Shown piece by piece: positions 12,499 to 13,311 of a DNA stretch of 13,311 bases. The notes beneath the pieces were generated by a model, which worked only from the letters and a program-made list of their open reading frames with translations, was not told the origin of the DNA and searched no databases. The number at the start of each line of letters is the position of its first letter. Position 1 is the stretch's first letter. The position numbers and the translations under genes were made by a program. This stretch comes from Oscillospiraceae bacterium (GTDB lineage Bacteria; Bacillota; Clostridia; Oscillospirales; Oscillospiraceae), in the NCBI GenBank assembly GCA_017400415.1, contig JAFPTE010000034.1, positions 1 to 13,311 of the forward strand, given 5' to 3'.

Positions 12499-13311
12499 AT
12501 GGCAAGAAGAATTTTTACCTCTGAGTCAGTGACCGAAGGACACCCCGATAAGGTCTGCGACCAGATTTCAGACGCAGTACTTGATGAAATACTCGCTCAG
12601 GACAAGAGAGCCCACGTGGCCTGCGAAACCATCTGCACCACCGGCCTTGTACTTGTAATGGGCGAGATCAGTACCGAGGGCTATGTGGACATACCTCGCA
12701 TCGCCCGGGAGACAATAAAGGATATAGGCTATGATAAGCCTGAGTACGGCTTTGACGGCCACTCCTGCGCCGTTATCACAGCCATCGACGAGCAGAGCCC
12801 CGATATTGCCATGGGCGTGAACAGCGCCTACGACATTGCCGGCGACATAGGCGCCGGGGACCAGGGCATGATGTTCGGTTACGCCTGCGAGGAGACTCCG
12901 GAGCTCATGCCTGCGCCCATCTCCCTGGCCCATAAGCTTACCCGACGCCTGGCCTCCGCCAGAAAGTCCGGCGAGCTGGGCTTCCTCCGGCCTGACGGAA
13001 AGAGCCAGGTGACCGTTCACTACGACGAAAACGGCAGGGTGGACTTCCTGCCCGCCATAGTCGTATCCACCCAGCACTCTGAGGATATCTCCATCGAGGC
13101 CCTCCGCGAGGCCGTGGTGGAGTCCATTATAAAGCCCGTAATACCGGCAGATTATATCACGAAGGACACCAAAATATTCGTAAACCCCACCGGCAGATTT
13201 GTCGTGGGCGGCCCCGTGGGCGATTCCGGCCTTACGGGCAGAAAGATCATTGTGGATACCTACGGCGGCGTGGGCACCCACGGCGGCGGCTGCTTCTCCG
13301 GCAAGGACCCC
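12499..13311 (+). CDS. metK: S-adenosylmethionine synthetase, N-terminal 271 codons
   Basis: MetK makes S-adenosylmethionine from methionine and ATP, supplying the two SAM-dependent enzymes encoded earlier in this window as well as others. The frame stays open to the right edge; about 70% of a typical 384-400-residue protein is present. It starts MARRIFTSESVTEGHPDKV, with H15 of the ATP site, and contains GAGDQGMMFGYA, RPDGKSQVT, STQHSE, NPTGRFVVGGPVGDSGLTG and the loop HGGGCFSGKDP. In most bacterial MetK proteins that last motif reads HGGGAFSGKDP; here position 265 is cysteine. AAAGGAG (12481-12487) is the ribosome binding site, 11 nt before the ATG. The gene is divergent from the rhomboid-like gene. 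Confidence 0.97.
   Translation, partial: MARRIFTSESVTEGHPDKVCDQISDAVLDEILAQDKRAHVACETICTTGLVLVMGEISTEGYVDIPRIARETIKDIGYDKPEYGFDGHSCAVITAIDEQSPDIAMGVNSAYDIAGDIGAGDQGMMFGYACEETPELMPAPISLAHKLTRRLASARKSGELGFLRPDGKSQVTVHYDENGRVDFLPAIVVSTQHSEDISIEALREAVVESIIKPVIPADYITKDTKIFVNPTGRFVVGGPVGDSGLTGRKIIVDTYGGVGTHGGGCFSGKDP

Noticed and set aside
12568..13281. 237-codon minus-strand open frame
   Set aside because: It is fully antisense to metK, which is unmistakable.
1..13311. CRISPR array, tRNA or rRNA gene, transposase, phage or defence genes
   Set aside because: I looked for regularly spaced repeats, tRNA-like folds and the relevant protein motifs on both strands and found none; xerD is the chromosomal housekeeping type.

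Overview
The window comes from a fairly GC-rich member of the Firmicutes, most likely a Clostridia/Oscillospirales-type gut bacterium. This is inferred from gene content and order (dprA-topA, plsX-rnc, yajC followed by a YrzE-like gene), GGAGG-type ribosome binding sites and codon style. No rRNA or other marker is present to fix the taxon. Most of the DNA is ordinary housekeeping gene content.

Left part (1-7381). The 3' end of guaA closes with a clear intrinsic terminator. A sigma-A-like promoter (302-330) then starts what looks like one long operon: a TrmH-family RNA methyltransferase, dprA, topA, plsX, rnc and an Elp3-class radical SAM gene. Gaps are 9-23 nt, or 4-nt ATGA overlaps (plsX/rnc and rnc/radical SAM). 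The operon joins the dprA-topA neighbourhood to the plsX-rnc neighbourhood. The usual acpP between plsX and rnc, and smc after the radical SAM gene, are missing.

Middle part (7354-9912). yajC appears to have its own promoter, inside the end of the radical SAM gene, and carries an unusual lipoprotein-like signal. A strong terminator follows whose right arm also supplies the Shine-Dalgarno sequence of a small YrzE/TIGR04086-like membrane protein. Next is an A+T-rich 237-nt intergenic stretch (8264-8500) full of short repeats and dyads. It leads into an unrecognised membrane protein that overlaps xerD and sits where spoIIM often lies. XerD itself departs from the family in its catalytic-lysine hairpin.

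Right part (9925-13311). folC is convergent with a minus-strand rhomboid-fold gene that lacks the protease dyad and ends in a Cys/His-rich module. Between them are two identical 24-nt palindromic hairpins that flank about 195 nt of GC-rich DNA packed with further hairpins. This looks like an interspersed structured repeat inserted at a shared terminator, and it is the least explained part of the window. metK starts divergently from the rhomboid-like gene and runs off the right edge.

The sequence does not show a defence system, CRISPR array, prophage or biosynthetic cluster. The best candidates for something undescribed are the hairpin-rich element at 11238-11480, the patterned intergenic region at 8262-8500 with its membrane protein, and the rhomboid-like protein with a metal-binding tail.
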